DNA of 64,000 nt from Thermostichus sp047461615 (lineage in GTDB: Bacteria; Cyanobacteriota; Cyanobacteriia; Thermostichales; Thermostichaceae). Below the pieces are notes generated by a model. The model was not told the DNA's origin and ran no database searches. It saw only the letters and a program-made list of their open reading frames with translations. Numbering within the stretch: the stretch's first letter is position 1; every line of letters starts with the position of its first letter. The DNA lies in NCBI RefSeq assembly GCF_047461615.1, contig NZ_JANSHI010000012.1, positions 1 through 64,000 on the forward strand. Reading direction: 5' to 3'. Below are positions 1-8,159 of the stretch, in pieces. The position numbers were made by a program, and so were the translations under genes.

Positions 1-97
1 TTGACTGGTATGCGCTTGTCAAGGTTCTGGGGCGCTGGGCCTGGTGGCCTTGTCAGCGCTTCACTACCCTATCCCACACTCACCCCCACCGTCAAGT

Positions 98-115
98 ACC
101 CCCGGGGGGTTTTTT
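98..115 (+). terminator. Possible intrinsic terminator of an upstream plus-strand gene
   Basis: ACCCCC is followed directly by GGGGGGT and a run of six T. The inverted repeat is short and has almost no loop, so the hairpin must open its centre. The orientation fits a plus-strand transcript whose gene lies mostly outside the window. The preceding 97 bases hold no frame I can identify. Confidence 0.4.
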
Positions 116-129
116 GCCGATAACTGCCT

Positions 130-753
130 TTACCCTTTGGTGCCTCGCTGAGGAAGCTGGGAAAGTACTTGCTGCCAAAGCTGGGCAGTCCTGAGTCCCC
201 TGCCCTTGGCGTGTAGCAGGCGGGATCCCTCTGCCTGCAGATGGGGCTCTAGCTGCAGCCAGAGATAGGTTGGAGGCAGGTAAGGGAGGTACTGAGGCCA
301 CTCAATGGCAGTGATCCCAACTTGGCCCCAAAGCTCTTCCAGCCCCAGATCTTCTAGAGCCGAAGCCTCTACCTCGCTGGCATGGGCACCAGAGGTAGGC
401 CCTAGGCGATAGAGGTCACAGTGGAAGAGAGGGATCCGTCCCGTGCGGTATTCCTGCACCAGCACGAAGCTGGGGCTGTCGATGGGCTCAGGGATCTCCA
501 GTCCCTGCCCTAGCCCCTGCACGAAGGTGGTTTTGCCGCTGCCTAGGCCGCCTGCGAGAAGAATGACCAAGCCGGGGGTAGAGTCGATCCCAACCGCTTG
601 GGGGAGGGCAAACTGCTGCTCTGGTGCAGTGAGAAGGCAGGCGGCGGTCTGCCCCAGGAGAGCTGCTAGGGATTGGGTGGCAGCAGCAGACGGTAGTACC
701 AAAGGAGAGGCTTGTTGCCAAAGCCCTTCACCAGTGATCGCCAGATCCGCCAT
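130..753 (-). CDS. tsaE: tRNA threonylcarbamoyladenosine biosynthesis ATPase TsaE
   Basis: This 207-aa protein is TsaE (YjeE family), the P-loop ATPase that works with TsaB, TsaC and TsaD to place threonylcarbamoyl on A37 of tRNAs reading ANN codons. The Walker A motif GGLGSGKTT lies near residue 67, followed by the family's SPSFVLVQEY segment and a late AIEWPQ motif resembling the conserved W-P-E. At about 207 aa it is longer than typical TsaE (150-160 aa). The extra length is an N-terminal stretch of about 60 residues and a short C-terminal tail. A clear AGGAG ribosome site precedes the ATG at 753. lgt ends about 50 bases upstream on the same strand, so the two could be cotranscribed. Confidence 0.9.
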   Translation of the reverse strand: MADLAITGEGLWQQASPLVLPSAAATQSLAALLGQTAACLLTAPEQQFALPQAVGIDSTPGLVILLAGGLGSGKTTFVQGLGQGLEIPEPIDSPSFVLVQEYRTGRIPLFHCDLYRLGPTSGAHASEVEASALEDLGLEELWGQVGITAIEWPQYLPYLPPTYLWLQLEPHLQAEGSRLLHAKGRGLRTAQLWQQVLSQLPQRGTKG

Positions 754-802
754 TTGAGATCTCCTTTTCGAGGGGCTGAGTGGGGATCGCTCTCCCCTCC
801 TC

Positions 803-1582
803 TTACCTAGAAGCGCGTCTTTGAGCTGTCCCTATCAAAGCCAAGCCGACCGCAATAAGGGCTAGGCTGACTACCTGAGCTACCCGCAGAGATCCCAGCA
901 TGAGACTATCAGTGCGCAGGCCCTCGATCCAAAAACGACCAAGGCTGTACCCCACCAGGTAAAAGCCCAAGAGAGTACCGGGAGGAAGCCGGCGCCGGTA
1001 GCTCAAAAAGAGTAGGATCCCAAAGAGGCTGAAGTTCCAGAGGGATTCGTACAAAAAGGTGGGGTGGACTCGGGAGCCGTCAGGAAGCTGCAGTTGCACC
1101 CACAGGCGACTATCTGGAGGCAACGCCTCTCCATAGGCCTCGTTGTTGAAGAAGTTGCCCCAGCGTCCAATCCCCTGGCCAAGGCTGAGGGAAGGAACAA
1201 TGCAGTCGGCCAGCAGCCAAAAGTTTAGCCGCTGTTGGCGGGCAAACAGGTAGAGGGCTATACTGCCGCCGAGCAAAGCGCCGTGGATGGCCATGCCTCC
1301 CTGCCAGAGGGCCAAAACCTTCCACCAAGGGCCATGGCGGTAGCGCTCCCACTCAAAGGCCACATAGTACAGGCGGGCAAGAGGCAGGGATCCCACCACC
1401 AGCCACGGCAGCAGGTTGGGCATGACATCCGGGGAAAGGCCACGCCGCTCTGCCAGGTGGCGAGCTAGAAAAAGGCCCAGAACAGTGGATAGGCCAATCA
1501 GCAGGCCATACCAGCGCAGACTAAAGGGCCCCCAACTAAACACCAGTGGGCCGGGAGATCGCAAGACCAAAGTCGTGAACAC
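803..1582 (-). CDS. lgt: Prolipoprotein diacylglyceryl transferase Lgt
   Basis: Lgt transfers a diacylglyceryl group from phosphatidylglycerol to the lipobox cysteine of prolipoproteins in the plasma membrane, the first step of lipoprotein maturation. The 259-aa sequence is a multi-spanning membrane protein. It contains the family signature GQGIGRWGNFFNNEAYGE near the middle, including the essential Arg-Trp-Gly-Asn, and starts with the usual short periplasmic segment before the first helix (FSLRWYGLLIG). Length is normal for the family. lnt, the last enzyme of the same pathway, is encoded at 37.1-38.7 kb in this window, and a probable lipoprotein substrate lies at 57.9-58.3 kb. It is transcribed away from recA, with about 165 bases between the two start codons for both promoters. 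Confidence 0.95.
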   Translation of the reverse strand: MFTTLVLRSPGPLVFSWGPFSLRWYGLLIGLSTVLGLFLARHLAERRGLSPDVMPNLLPWLVVGSLPLARLYYVAFEWERYRHGPWWKVLALWQGGMAIHGALLGGSIALYLFARQQRLNFWLLADCIVPSLSLGQGIGRWGNFFNNEAYGEALPPDSRLWVQLQLPDGSRVHPTFLYESLWNFSLFGILLFLSYRRRLPPGTLLGFYLVGYSLGRFWIEGLRTDSLMLGSLRVAQVVSLALIAVGLALIGTAQRRASR

Positions 1583-1748
1583 AGGAGCCTTCCTGAGTGG
1601 ATCCTTTAGCCCACTCTACCCATCCCCCGCCCCCCCGCTCCAGCCGCAAGCTGAGGGAGAGAACAGGGATCCGCCTAGGCCAAGGGAACGGCAATGCTAG
1701 AATGCAGGCTCAACTTCTCACCGCCACGAGTGGGGGAGGGTGCGGGTT

Positions 1749-2882
1749 ATGGCCCAAGGCAAAGCTGCTGCCGTAAACAATGGGGACGACTTGGAGAGGC
1801 TAAAGGCAGAGAAACGCAAGGCGCTGGAGCAGGTCCTGGGCCAGATCGAGCGGAATTTTGGAAAGGGGGCAATCATGCGCCTGGGGGATGCTGCCCAGAT
1901 ACGGGTGGAGACCATCCCCAGCGGTGCTCTTACCCTTGATTTGGCTTTGGGCGGCGGCTACCCCAAGGGGCGCATCATTGAAATCTTTGGGCCGGAGTCG
2001 TCGGGGAAAACCTCGCTGGCCCTGCACGCCATTGCCGAGGTGCAAAAACAAGGGGGAACGGCTGCTTTTGTCGATGCGGAGCATGCCTTGGATCCAGCCT
2101 ACGCGGCAGCCTTGGGGGTGGATATCCAGAATCTGCTGATTTCCCAGCCGGACACGGGAGAGGTTGCCCTAGAAATTGTCGATCAGCTGGTGCGCTCTGC
2201 GGCTGTGGATATTGTCGTGGTGGATTCAGTGGCGGCGCTGGTCCCTCGGGCCGAGCTGGAGGGAGAGATGGGAGATGCCCAGCTAGGGCTGCAGGCCCGC
2301 CTGATGAGCCAAGCCCTGCGCAAGATTGCGGGCAGCGTTAGCAAGACAGGCTCGATCGTTCTCTTCCTCAATCAGTTGCGCTCCAAAATTGGTGGCGTCG
2401 GCTACGGTCCCCAGGAAACCACCACGGGCGGCAATGCCCTCAAGTTCTATGCCTCAGTACGGCTAGATATTCGCCGCGTGCAAACTCTGAAAAAAGGTGC
2501 AGAAGAATACGGGATCCGAGCGCGGGTTAAGGTGGTGAAGAACAAGGTCGCTCCTCCGTTTCGGCGGGCGGAATTTGACATCATTTTTGGCCAAGGGATC
2601 TCCAACGTCGGCTGCATTATCGATCTAGCCGAGGAGATGGGCATTCTTAAGCGGCGCGGCTCTTGGTATAGCTACAAGGAAGAAAACATTGCCCAAGGGC
2701 GAGACAATTTGGTTCTTTTCCTAAAGAAAAACACGCAGCTACTGGCGGAGGTGGAAGCGGCTGTGCGCGAAAAACTTTCGGCAGGAGTGCCGGTTTCTAC
2801 TAGCTATCCAGCAGGAGTAGGGGAAGGAGAGCAGGAAGAGGAAGCAGCCTTTGCAGAGGAGGAGCTCTGGGAGAGCAGCTAA
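1749..2882 (+). CDS. recA: Recombinase RecA
   Basis: RecA forms the ATP-dependent nucleoprotein filament for strand exchange in homologous recombination and repair. The Walker A motif GPESSGKTS, the MAW segment, the Walker B region (VDIVVVDSVAAL), the L1 loop region (GEMGDAQLGLQ) and the L2 region (RSKIGGVGYGPQETTTGG) are all present and uninterrupted, so there is no intein. I chose the ATG at 1749 because a GGAGG sits about ten bases upstream. A GTG at 1740 would overlap that site. The product is 377 aa with an acidic C-terminal tail rich in Glu, as usual. The stop overlaps the stop of the convergent methylase gene by four bases. I saw no obvious LexA box in the 165-base upstream gap. Confidence 0.97.
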   Translation: MAQGKAAAVNNGDDLERLKAEKRKALEQVLGQIERNFGKGAIMRLGDAAQIRVETIPSGALTLDLALGGGYPKGRIIEIFGPESSGKTSLALHAIAEVQKQGGTAAFVDAEHALDPAYAAALGVDIQNLLISQPDTGEVALEIVDQLVRSAAVDIVVVDSVAALVPRAELEGEMGDAQLGLQARLMSQALRKIAGSVSKTGSIVLFLNQLRSKIGGVGYGPQETTTGGNALKFYASVRLDIRRVQTLKKGAEEYGIRARVKVVKNKVAPPFRRAEFDIIFGQGISNVGCIIDLAEEMGILKRRGSWYSYKEENIAQGRDNLVLFLKKNTQLLAEVEAAVREKLSAGVPVSTSYPAGVGEGEQEEEAAFAEEELWESS

Positions 2883-3688
2883 GCACTTCCCCACTGGGCT
2901 CGCCGCTGGCGCAGGGCCTCGTAGAGCAGTAGCCCTCCCGCCATGGCCACGTTGAGGGAGTCGACGCCCTCGGCCATAGGGATCCGCACTTGGGCATTGG
3001 CCTGCTGGATGGTTGCTTCCCTTAAGCCCGACCCTTCGTTGCCTAGGAGAAAGAGGGTGGGGCAGGTGAGGTCTTGATCCCAGTAACAGGCGGCGGTGGG
3101 GGAGAGGGTGGCAGCCAAGACTTGGATGCCGTGGCGGCGACAGGCCTGGATCCAGCTAGCCAAGTCGGGCAAAACCCGCGGCGGGCAGCGAAACCACTGG
3201 CCGGCAGAAGCCCGCAGGACTTTGGGGTTTTCGGGATCAACGCTGTCTGCGCTTAGCCAGAGGCCATCGGCTCCTGCAGCAGCTACGGCGCGAATCAGAG
3301 CTCCCAAATTGCCTGGATCTTGCAGGGTTTCTACCACAAGGCCCAGGTGTACCCCCGACAAGGGAGGAGAGGGGATCGGCTGGCTGACAGCCACTGCCAC
3401 AACTCCCTCCGGAGACTCGGTTGTCGAGAGCGCCGCCATCACTTCCGAGCTGACGGCCTGCCGCCGCAGATCCTTGGGTAGGCTGGCCAGCAAGTGAGGG
3501 TGACGCTCAGCCCACTCGGGCGTGTAGCAGAGAGCTTGGAGGGGCCAGCCAACTCGCAGGGCCTCTTCGACGAGGTGGGATCCCTCTACCAAGAAGGCGC
3601 CCTGTTCCTGCCGGCCCTTGCTGCGGTGCAACTGCCGCAACTTGCGGATCCAGGGGTTTTTGGGGCTGGTGAGCAGCTCAGAAGCCAT
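2879..3688 (-). CDS. SpoU/TrmH-family RNA 2'-O-methyltransferase
   Basis: This 269-aa protein has the layout of TrmH/RlmB-like SPOUT methyltransferases. An N-terminal substrate-binding domain (from about residue 5, LTSPKNPWIRKLRQL) is followed by the knotted SAM-binding domain with the three SpoU motifs: ETLQDPGNLGALIRA (motif 1, near residue 140), LFLLGNEGSGL (motif 2) and VRIPMAEGVDSLNVAMAGG (motif 3). These bind S-adenosylmethionine and methylate a ribose 2'-OH in rRNA or tRNA. The exact target cannot be read from the sequence. It overlaps the recA stop convergently, and the rsmB coding frame ends only ten bases upstream on the same strand, suggesting a two-gene RNA-methylation operon. Confidence 0.88.
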   Translation of the reverse strand: MASELLTSPKNPWIRKLRQLHRSKGRQEQGAFLVEGSHLVEEALRVGWPLQALCYTPEWAERHPHLLASLPKDLRRQAVSSEVMAALSTTESPEGVVAVAVSQPIPSPPLSGVHLGLVVETLQDPGNLGALIRAVAAAGADGLWLSADSVDPENPKVLRASAGQWFRCPPRVLPDLASWIQACRRHGIQVLAATLSPTAACYWDQDLTCPTLFLLGNEGSGLREATIQQANAQVRIPMAEGVDSLNVAMAGGLLLYEALRQRRAQWGSA

Positions 3689-3697
3689 AGGGAGGAT

Positions 3698-5044
3698 CTA
3701 ATCGCAGCGGCGCAGCCGTTGGATAAAAAACCCATCCCGATCTTGCCGGTGAGGCCAGATGAGCAAGGGATCCCCTTCTGGCGCCCACTGGGGATGGGTC
3801 TTGAGGAAAGACTGGATGACTCCCTCGTTTTCAGCAGGGTGCAGCGTGCAGGTGGCATACACCAACAGCCCGCCCGGCTTCAGCCAACGGCCTGCCACTT
3901 GCAGAAGCTGAGCTTGCAACTGGGCCAACTCGGCAATCCGCTCGGGGGTTTGTCGCCAGCGAGCGTCAGCACGGCGGTGCAGGGTGCCTAGACCAGAGCA
4001 AGGGGCATCCAGCAGCACGCGATCGGCGCTTTGCCACGGGGGCAAGGGGGCAGGGGGTTGGGCAGCGGCGCTCAGGGCCAACAGGTCGATGGCCAGGGGA
4101 CGGATCGAGCTCAAGCCCAAGCGCTGCACATTTTCCTCCAGGCGGCGCAGGCGGTGGGGGTGGCGATCCAAAGCCCAAATCTCGCCGCGATCCTGCATCC
4201 GCTCGGCTATGTGCGTGGTCTTGCCCCCTGGAGCGGCACAGCAGTCAATGACCCGTTCCCCCGGCTGAGGATCCAGGCAGTGCACTACCTGCTGAGCACT
4301 GGCGTCCTGAACGCTCCACCAGCCCTCGGCAAAGCCAGGTAGGGCTCGAATATCGCCGGCAGAATGTCCTAGCCGCAGAGCGCCTGGCACGTCGGGGAGA
4401 GGGGTAGCCTGGATCCCCACGGCTGCAAAGGCTTGGCTAACCTTGTCGATCCCTGCCCGCAGGGGGTTAACCCGCAGATCCAGATGGGGCGGCTGGTTAA
4501 ACCAAGCGCACAAGGCTTCAGTTTCAGCCGGCCCTAGGCGCTCCCACCACAGACGCACCAGCCAGTCGGGAAAGCTGTGCCGGATCCCCAAGGCCTGAAT
4601 GGGATCAGCAGGCAGCCTTTCCTGCAGGGGCTGGAGGGGATCCCTTTCCGGCTGCACTAGCACCTGGCGCTGGTAGGCGCGCAAGATGGCGTTCACCACC
4701 CCCGCTAGCGATCCCAAACCCACTTGGCGGGCCAGTTCCACACTGGTGTGGATGGCGGCCCTGGGCGGGATGTGATCCAAAAAGGCCAGTTGGTAAAGGC
4801 CAAGGTGGAGAATGAGCCGCAAGTCGGGGGGCTGCTTGGAAGCAGGGTGGCGGGCGAAGCAGTCAATCAGGGCATCGAGGGTGCGGCGACGGCGGGTAAC
4901 ACCGTACACCAGCTCGCTGACCAGGTGGCAGTCGGCAGGGCTCAGGTGGCTGCGGGCCAACAGCTGCTCTAGCACGACGTCAGCGTAGGCGTTGTGTCGC
5001 TCAATCTTCTGCAAGGCCAACAGAGCCAGTTGACGCGCGTTCAT
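3698..5044 (-). CDS. rsmB: 16S rRNA (cytosine967-C5)-methyltransferase RsmB (Sun)
   Basis: The 448-aa product has an N-terminal NusB-like RNA-binding domain (about residues 1-140, NARQLALLALQKIE and a VNAILRAYQR segment) and a C-terminal Rossmann methyltransferase domain. The SAM-binding motif reads DCCAAPGGKTTHIAE. The two catalytic cysteines of the m5C family are present in LLDAPCSGLGTLHRR and in YATCTLHPAENEGV. Together these identify the Fmu/Sun/RsmB enzyme that makes m5C967 in 16S rRNA. The stop lies ten bases upstream of the TrmH-family gene, so both are probably on one transcript. The 5' end faces hisA, with about 60 bases between the two start codons. Confidence 0.94.
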   Translation of the reverse strand: MNARQLALLALQKIERHNAYADVVLEQLLARSHLSPADCHLVSELVYGVTRRRRTLDALIDCFARHPASKQPPDLRLILHLGLYQLAFLDHIPPRAAIHTSVELARQVGLGSLAGVVNAILRAYQRQVLVQPERDPLQPLQERLPADPIQALGIRHSFPDWLVRLWWERLGPAETEALCAWFNQPPHLDLRVNPLRAGIDKVSQAFAAVGIQATPLPDVPGALRLGHSAGDIRALPGFAEGWWSVQDASAQQVVHCLDPQPGERVIDCCAAPGGKTTHIAERMQDRGEIWALDRHPHRLRRLEENVQRLGLSSIRPLAIDLLALSAAAQPPAPLPPWQSADRVLLDAPCSGLGTLHRRADARWRQTPERIAELAQLQAQLLQVAGRWLKPGGLLVYATCTLHPAENEGVIQSFLKTHPQWAPEGDPLLIWPHRQDRDGFFIQRLRRCD

Positions 5045-5107
5045 GCTCGCCCCGCCAGGCTTTTTGTTCCTGGGCGATACTGGAGAAGCTCCCTAAGGGA
5101 TCTCATC

Positions 5108-5893
5108 ATGCCTTACAGCAGCGCCTTTCTAGAGGTAATCCCCGCCATTGACCTCCTCCAGGGCCGCGCTGTGCGCCTCTACCAGGGGGATTACGCCCAG
5201 GCAGAGCAAGTGGCTGCTGACCCCATCCACCAGGCCGAGGTGTGGGCGGCCCAGGGTGCTCCTCGCCTGCACGTGGTAGATCTGGACGGGGCCAAAAGTG
5301 GGGACCAGATCAACCTCCCCACGATCGAGCGCATTGTCCGCCAGGTAGCCATCCCGGTCCAAGTAGGAGGCGGGATCCGATCCCTGGAGCGGGCGCGGCA
5401 GTTGCTGGATCTGGGAGTGGATCGGGTAATTGTCGGCACTGTGGCTGTAGAGGATCCCAAGACCCTAGAGGCGATGACCCAGGCCCTACCTGGTCGGATT
5501 TGGGTGGGGATCGACGCCCGCCAAGGGCAAGTGGCCACCCGCGGCTGGCTGAGTACTACGCCTCTACAGGCCACTGAACTGGTGCAGCGAGTGGAAGCTC
5601 AGGGGGCTGCTGGGATCATCTACACCGACATCAGCCGAGATGGCACCCTAGCTGGGCCCAACCTGGAGCAGTTGCGCCAGATCCTCGCTGTTTCCCGCCT
5701 GCCTGTCATCGCTTCTGGGGGGATCGGCTCGCTCACCGACTTGCTTGCCCTACTCAGCCTGCCTGGCTTGGCGGGAGCCATTTTGGGCAAAGCCCTTTAC
5801 TCGGGGGCCATCTCCCTGCCAGAGGCGTTGCGCGCAGTGGGGCCGGGCCGCTGGCAGGATCTGCCTCCGGAAACCAACTTCCTATGGGCTTAG
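5108..5893 (+). CDS. hisA: Phosphoribosylformimino-5-aminoimidazole carboxamide ribotide isomerase HisA
   Basis: HisA catalyses the Amadori isomerisation of ProFAR to PRFAR in histidine synthesis, using a TIM barrel. The N-terminal catalytic aspartate lies in EVIPAIDLLQGRAVRLYQGDY, and the second lies in YTDISRDGTLAGPN. Two phosphate-binding glycine motifs (VGGGIRS and ASGGIGS) are in their usual halves of the barrel. A longer open frame reaches back to 4994, but residues before PYSSAF are not like HisA. The ATG at 5108 has AAGGGA about eight bases upstream, giving 261 aa, close to the usual length. Confidence 0.95.
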   Translation: MPYSSAFLEVIPAIDLLQGRAVRLYQGDYAQAEQVAADPIHQAEVWAAQGAPRLHVVDLDGAKSGDQINLPTIERIVRQVAIPVQVGGGIRSLERARQLLDLGVDRVIVGTVAVEDPKTLEAMTQALPGRIWVGIDARQGQVATRGWLSTTPLQATELVQRVEAQGAAGIIYTDISRDGTLAGPNLEQLRQILAVSRLPVIASGGIGSLTDLLALLSLPGLAGAILGKALYSGAISLPEALRAVGPGRWQDLPPETNFLWA

Positions 5894-6005
5894 GTATCGA
5901 GCAAAGCCCCTCCTGGCCTAGCTTTGCCATACTGGGTAATATGCAGCTGCCTGCAGCTCCGAGAGAACCTTGCCCTGACGCTGTCCATCCTACTTCCCCC
6001 GGGTT

Positions 6006-7199
6006 ATGTCCTTTCCCGCCCTGCGCCCTGCCGTTCAAGCCCTCCAGCCGGAACTGGTGGCCTGGCGGCGCCACCTGCACAAATACCCAGAGCTGGGCTT
6101 TCAGGAAAAGCAAACTGCCGCCTACCTCAGCTGGCGCCTAAGAAGTTGGGGGATCCCGCACCAAACCGGCATTGCCGGCACTGGCATTGTAGCCACCATT
6201 ACAGGAGAAGAGCCAGGGCCGGTCTTAGCACTGCGGGCCGACATGGACGCCCTGCCTATCCACGAAGCCAATGAGGTGGAGTACCGTTCCACCGTCCCCA
6301 ACGTCATGCACGCCTGTGGCCATGACGGCCATATGGCTATCGCCCTAGGCACGGCTAAGCTGCTACAGCAGCACCGCCACCGCCTCAGAGGTACTGTCAA
6401 GGTCATCTTTCAGCCTGCCGAGGAGGGCCCCGGTGGCGCCAAGCCAATGGTAGAAGCGGGGGTGCTGAAGAACCCGGATGTAGAAGCCCTCCTAGCTCTC
6501 CATCTGTGGAATAACCGTCCGCTGGGCACCATTGGCGTCAAAAGCGGTCCCTTGCTGGCCTTTGCCGATCGCTTTCACATCGAGGTCATTGGGCGAGGTG
6601 GCCATGCTGCCCTTCCCCAGCAGACGGTGGATGCGATTGTGGTGGGAGCCCACATCGTGAGCGCTTTGCAAACCATCGTCTCCCGCAATGTGGATCCGCT
6701 GCAGCCAGCCGTGGTAACAGTAGGCCGGTTCCGCGCTGGCGACACTTTCAATGTCATTGCCCCTAGGGCTGAGATTTGGGGCACTGTGCGCAGCTTTCAG
6801 CTAGAGGTGCGGGAGCTCATCGCAAAGCGCATGGAAGAAATCGTGGCCGGCATTTGCCAGGCTCACGGAGCCACCTACAAGTTTCAGTACGAGCGGGGCT
6901 ATCCAGCAGTTGAAAACGATCCCAGGCTAACAGCTCTCGTAGAACAAGCTGCCCGTCAAGTATTTGGCCCAGAGGCCGCCATCCTCCCCGAGATGACCAT
7001 GGGGGGTGAGGACGTCTCGTTTTTCTTCAACGAGGTTCCTGGCTGCTACTTCTTCCTGGGATCTGCCAACCCTGCCAAGGGGCTGGACTACCCTCACCAC
7101 CACCCCCGCTTTGATTTTGATGAGGCTGCCCTCAGCCTCGGCGTGGAGCTGTTTCTGCGCTGCATTGAAAACTACACTGGAAAGCGCATTCTGGAGTAA
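6006..7199 (+). CDS. M20-family metal-dependent amidohydrolase (hippurate/IAA-amino acid hydrolase-like)
   Basis: This 397-aa enzyme is a peptidase M20D amidohydrolase, the family of N-acyl-amino-acid, hippurate and IAA-conjugate hydrolases. Metal-binding and catalytic motifs are in order: the LRADMDALPI strand, ACGHDGH (metal-binding Cys and His), FQPAEEGPGGAKPM with the catalytic Glu pair, the ALHLWN histidine, and a C-terminal YPHHHPRFDFDE. The central lid domain (about residues 185-295) has the usual VIGRGGHAALPQQTVDAI dimerisation segment. There is no signal peptide, so it should be cytoplasmic. The physiological substrate cannot be deduced. It stands alone on its strand, followed by the transposon remnant. 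Confidence 0.9.
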   Translation: MSFPALRPAVQALQPELVAWRRHLHKYPELGFQEKQTAAYLSWRLRSWGIPHQTGIAGTGIVATITGEEPGPVLALRADMDALPIHEANEVEYRSTVPNVMHACGHDGHMAIALGTAKLLQQHRHRLRGTVKVIFQPAEEGPGGAKPMVEAGVLKNPDVEALLALHLWNNRPLGTIGVKSGPLLAFADRFHIEVIGRGGHAALPQQTVDAIVVGAHIVSALQTIVSRNVDPLQPAVVTVGRFRAGDTFNVIAPRAEIWGTVRSFQLEVRELIAKRMEEIVAGICQAHGATYKFQYERGYPAVENDPRLTALVEQAARQVFGPEAAILPEMTMGGEDVSFFFNEVPGCYFFLGSANPAKGLDYPHHHPRFDFDEAALSLGVELFLRCIENYTGKRILE

Positions 7200-7390
7200 G
7201 TAGCAGCGAGACAGCTTGTAACATGGAGTCCGCTAGGGTTCTCCTCTAGTCCTTGATTCACCGGACAATTGGCCACTTTGTGGCATAACCAACCTTCTGC
7301 CTTGACGTAGATGGGCTGAGCTAGTAGTCTTGCAAGTACATCTTTTCTGGTAGGCACTTTGCCTAGGCTAAAGTTGGCTCCGTCTTTAGC

Positions 7391-7565
7391 CTGTGTGCCT
7401 TATGGGGGCAAGGAGCAACTACCTGCAGCTTGCGGGGAAGTCACGCCTGTGGAGATCCCTCTGGCGGGGTGGTAGGGGTGGACTCTGCCACTAGCCATGG
7501 GTCGCTGAAGCAGGAAGAAAGCCTCAACCCCGAGCGAAAGTCTGCTTTTGCCCGGGGTTGTATAA
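7391..7565 (+). mobile_element. Decayed right end of an IS200/IS605-type tnpB element
   Basis: The frame running through 7394-7525 reads like the C-terminal tail of TnpB proteins. It has an SHACGDPSGG stretch followed by SLKQEE, the typical cyanobacterial TnpB ending with a conserved A-C-G and a terminal K-Q-E. The rest of tnpB and any tnpA are gone: upstream sequence to 7200 shows no RuvC-like or zinc-finger coding. The following bases form a strong hairpin (separate entry) as expected for the transposon right end and the TnpB guide RNA scaffold. The identification rests on recalled family endings, so the family is likely but the exact element is unknown. Confidence 0.6.
7525..7560 (+). repeat. 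Terminal hairpin of the tnpB remnant (right-end / omega-RNA scaffold)
   Basis: CAACCCCG at 7525-7532 pairs perfectly with CGGGGTTG at 7553-7560. Inside, GCGAAAG (7534-7540) pairs with CTTTTGC (7545-7551), leaving one A/C mismatch and a TCTG loop. A stem of about 15 pairs directly after the TnpB-like C-terminus is the expected place for the subterminal structure recognised by TnpA and carried in the omega RNA. In an intact element the guide would start just downstream. Confidence 0.55.
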
Positions 7566-7570
7566 GTCTT

Positions 7571-8143
7571 TCAGAGCGGCCTCAGCAAGTCGGCCCCTCC
7601 CCTCCCCGGCAGTAGCAAGGGTTTCATGGGCTCTGGAGTGGGAAGGGCAGGGGCAGCCTTCAAGTCGGGAGGAATGTACAGAGGCTTGGGATCGGGATCC
7701 CCGCCAAAGGCCAGCACAAGGGCCCGCAGCAGGGCTTGACGTTGCCGGCGGCTCAAAGATTGCACAACGGCTTTGTCCCGAGTGTAGGGGTTGACTGTAA
7801 GACGGTTAGCCCCAGGGTACTGTTGGGCAACCATTGGCTCGTTGGCATCGCAATAGTCAGCCAGTGTCAGTTGCCAATCGAAGCGATCAGTGGGGGAACG
7901 CCCAGCCACCTGCAGGTGATAGAGCATCATCCGGCGCACCAAGGTATCTTCTTCAGGCCGGGGGCCGCCGTCATTGGGGTTAATGGGAGTGTAGGTGTTT
8001 TCCAGCGGCAGATCCGGCAGGGCCTCATACACCCGCCGCGCCGCGTCAGGGATTAGCCGCAACTGGGCATAGGCAGGCCCCGCTTCTAGCAAAAAGGCAG
8101 CGGTGATGCCCAGCCACCCTTGCAAAAAAATTTGTTTCCTCAT
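7571..8143 (-). CDS. Secreted protein of unknown function, last gene of the DNA-repair operon
   Basis: I do not recognise a family for this 190-aa protein. It starts with a typical Sec signal peptide: a basic start, a hydrophobic core and a cleavage site after residues GPAYA near position 26. The mature part is about 165 aa, has no further membrane segment, and ends in a Pro/Leu-rich tail. A middle segment (YHLQVAGRSPTDRFDWQLTL) is predicted helical. It has one cysteine (DYCDANE) in the mature part. It begins only 16 bases after the herA stop, so it may be read from the same transcript, although an exported product has no obvious role in DNA-end processing. Confidence 0.7.
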   Translation of the reverse strand: MRKQIFLQGWLGITAAFLLEAGPAYAQLRLIPDAARRVYEALPDLPLENTYTPINPNDGGPRPEEDTLVRRMMLYHLQVAGRSPTDRFDWQLTLADYCDANEPMVAQQYPGANRLTVNPYTRDKAVVQSLSRRQRQALLRALVLAFGGDPDPKPLYIPPDLKAAPALPTPEPMKPLLLPGRGGADLLRPL

Positions 8144-8159
8144 CCTGCTTGCCCCAAAA

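Noticed and set aside
7172..7357. 61-codon minus-strand frame as a possible tnpA of the remnant
   Set aside because: No HUH or Tyr motif of TnpA is visible. It crosses the end of the amidohydrolase gene.
7200..7560. Possible 6S RNA or other structured RNA after the amidohydrolase gene
   Set aside because: The TnpB C-terminal words in frame and the right-end hairpin explain the structure better.
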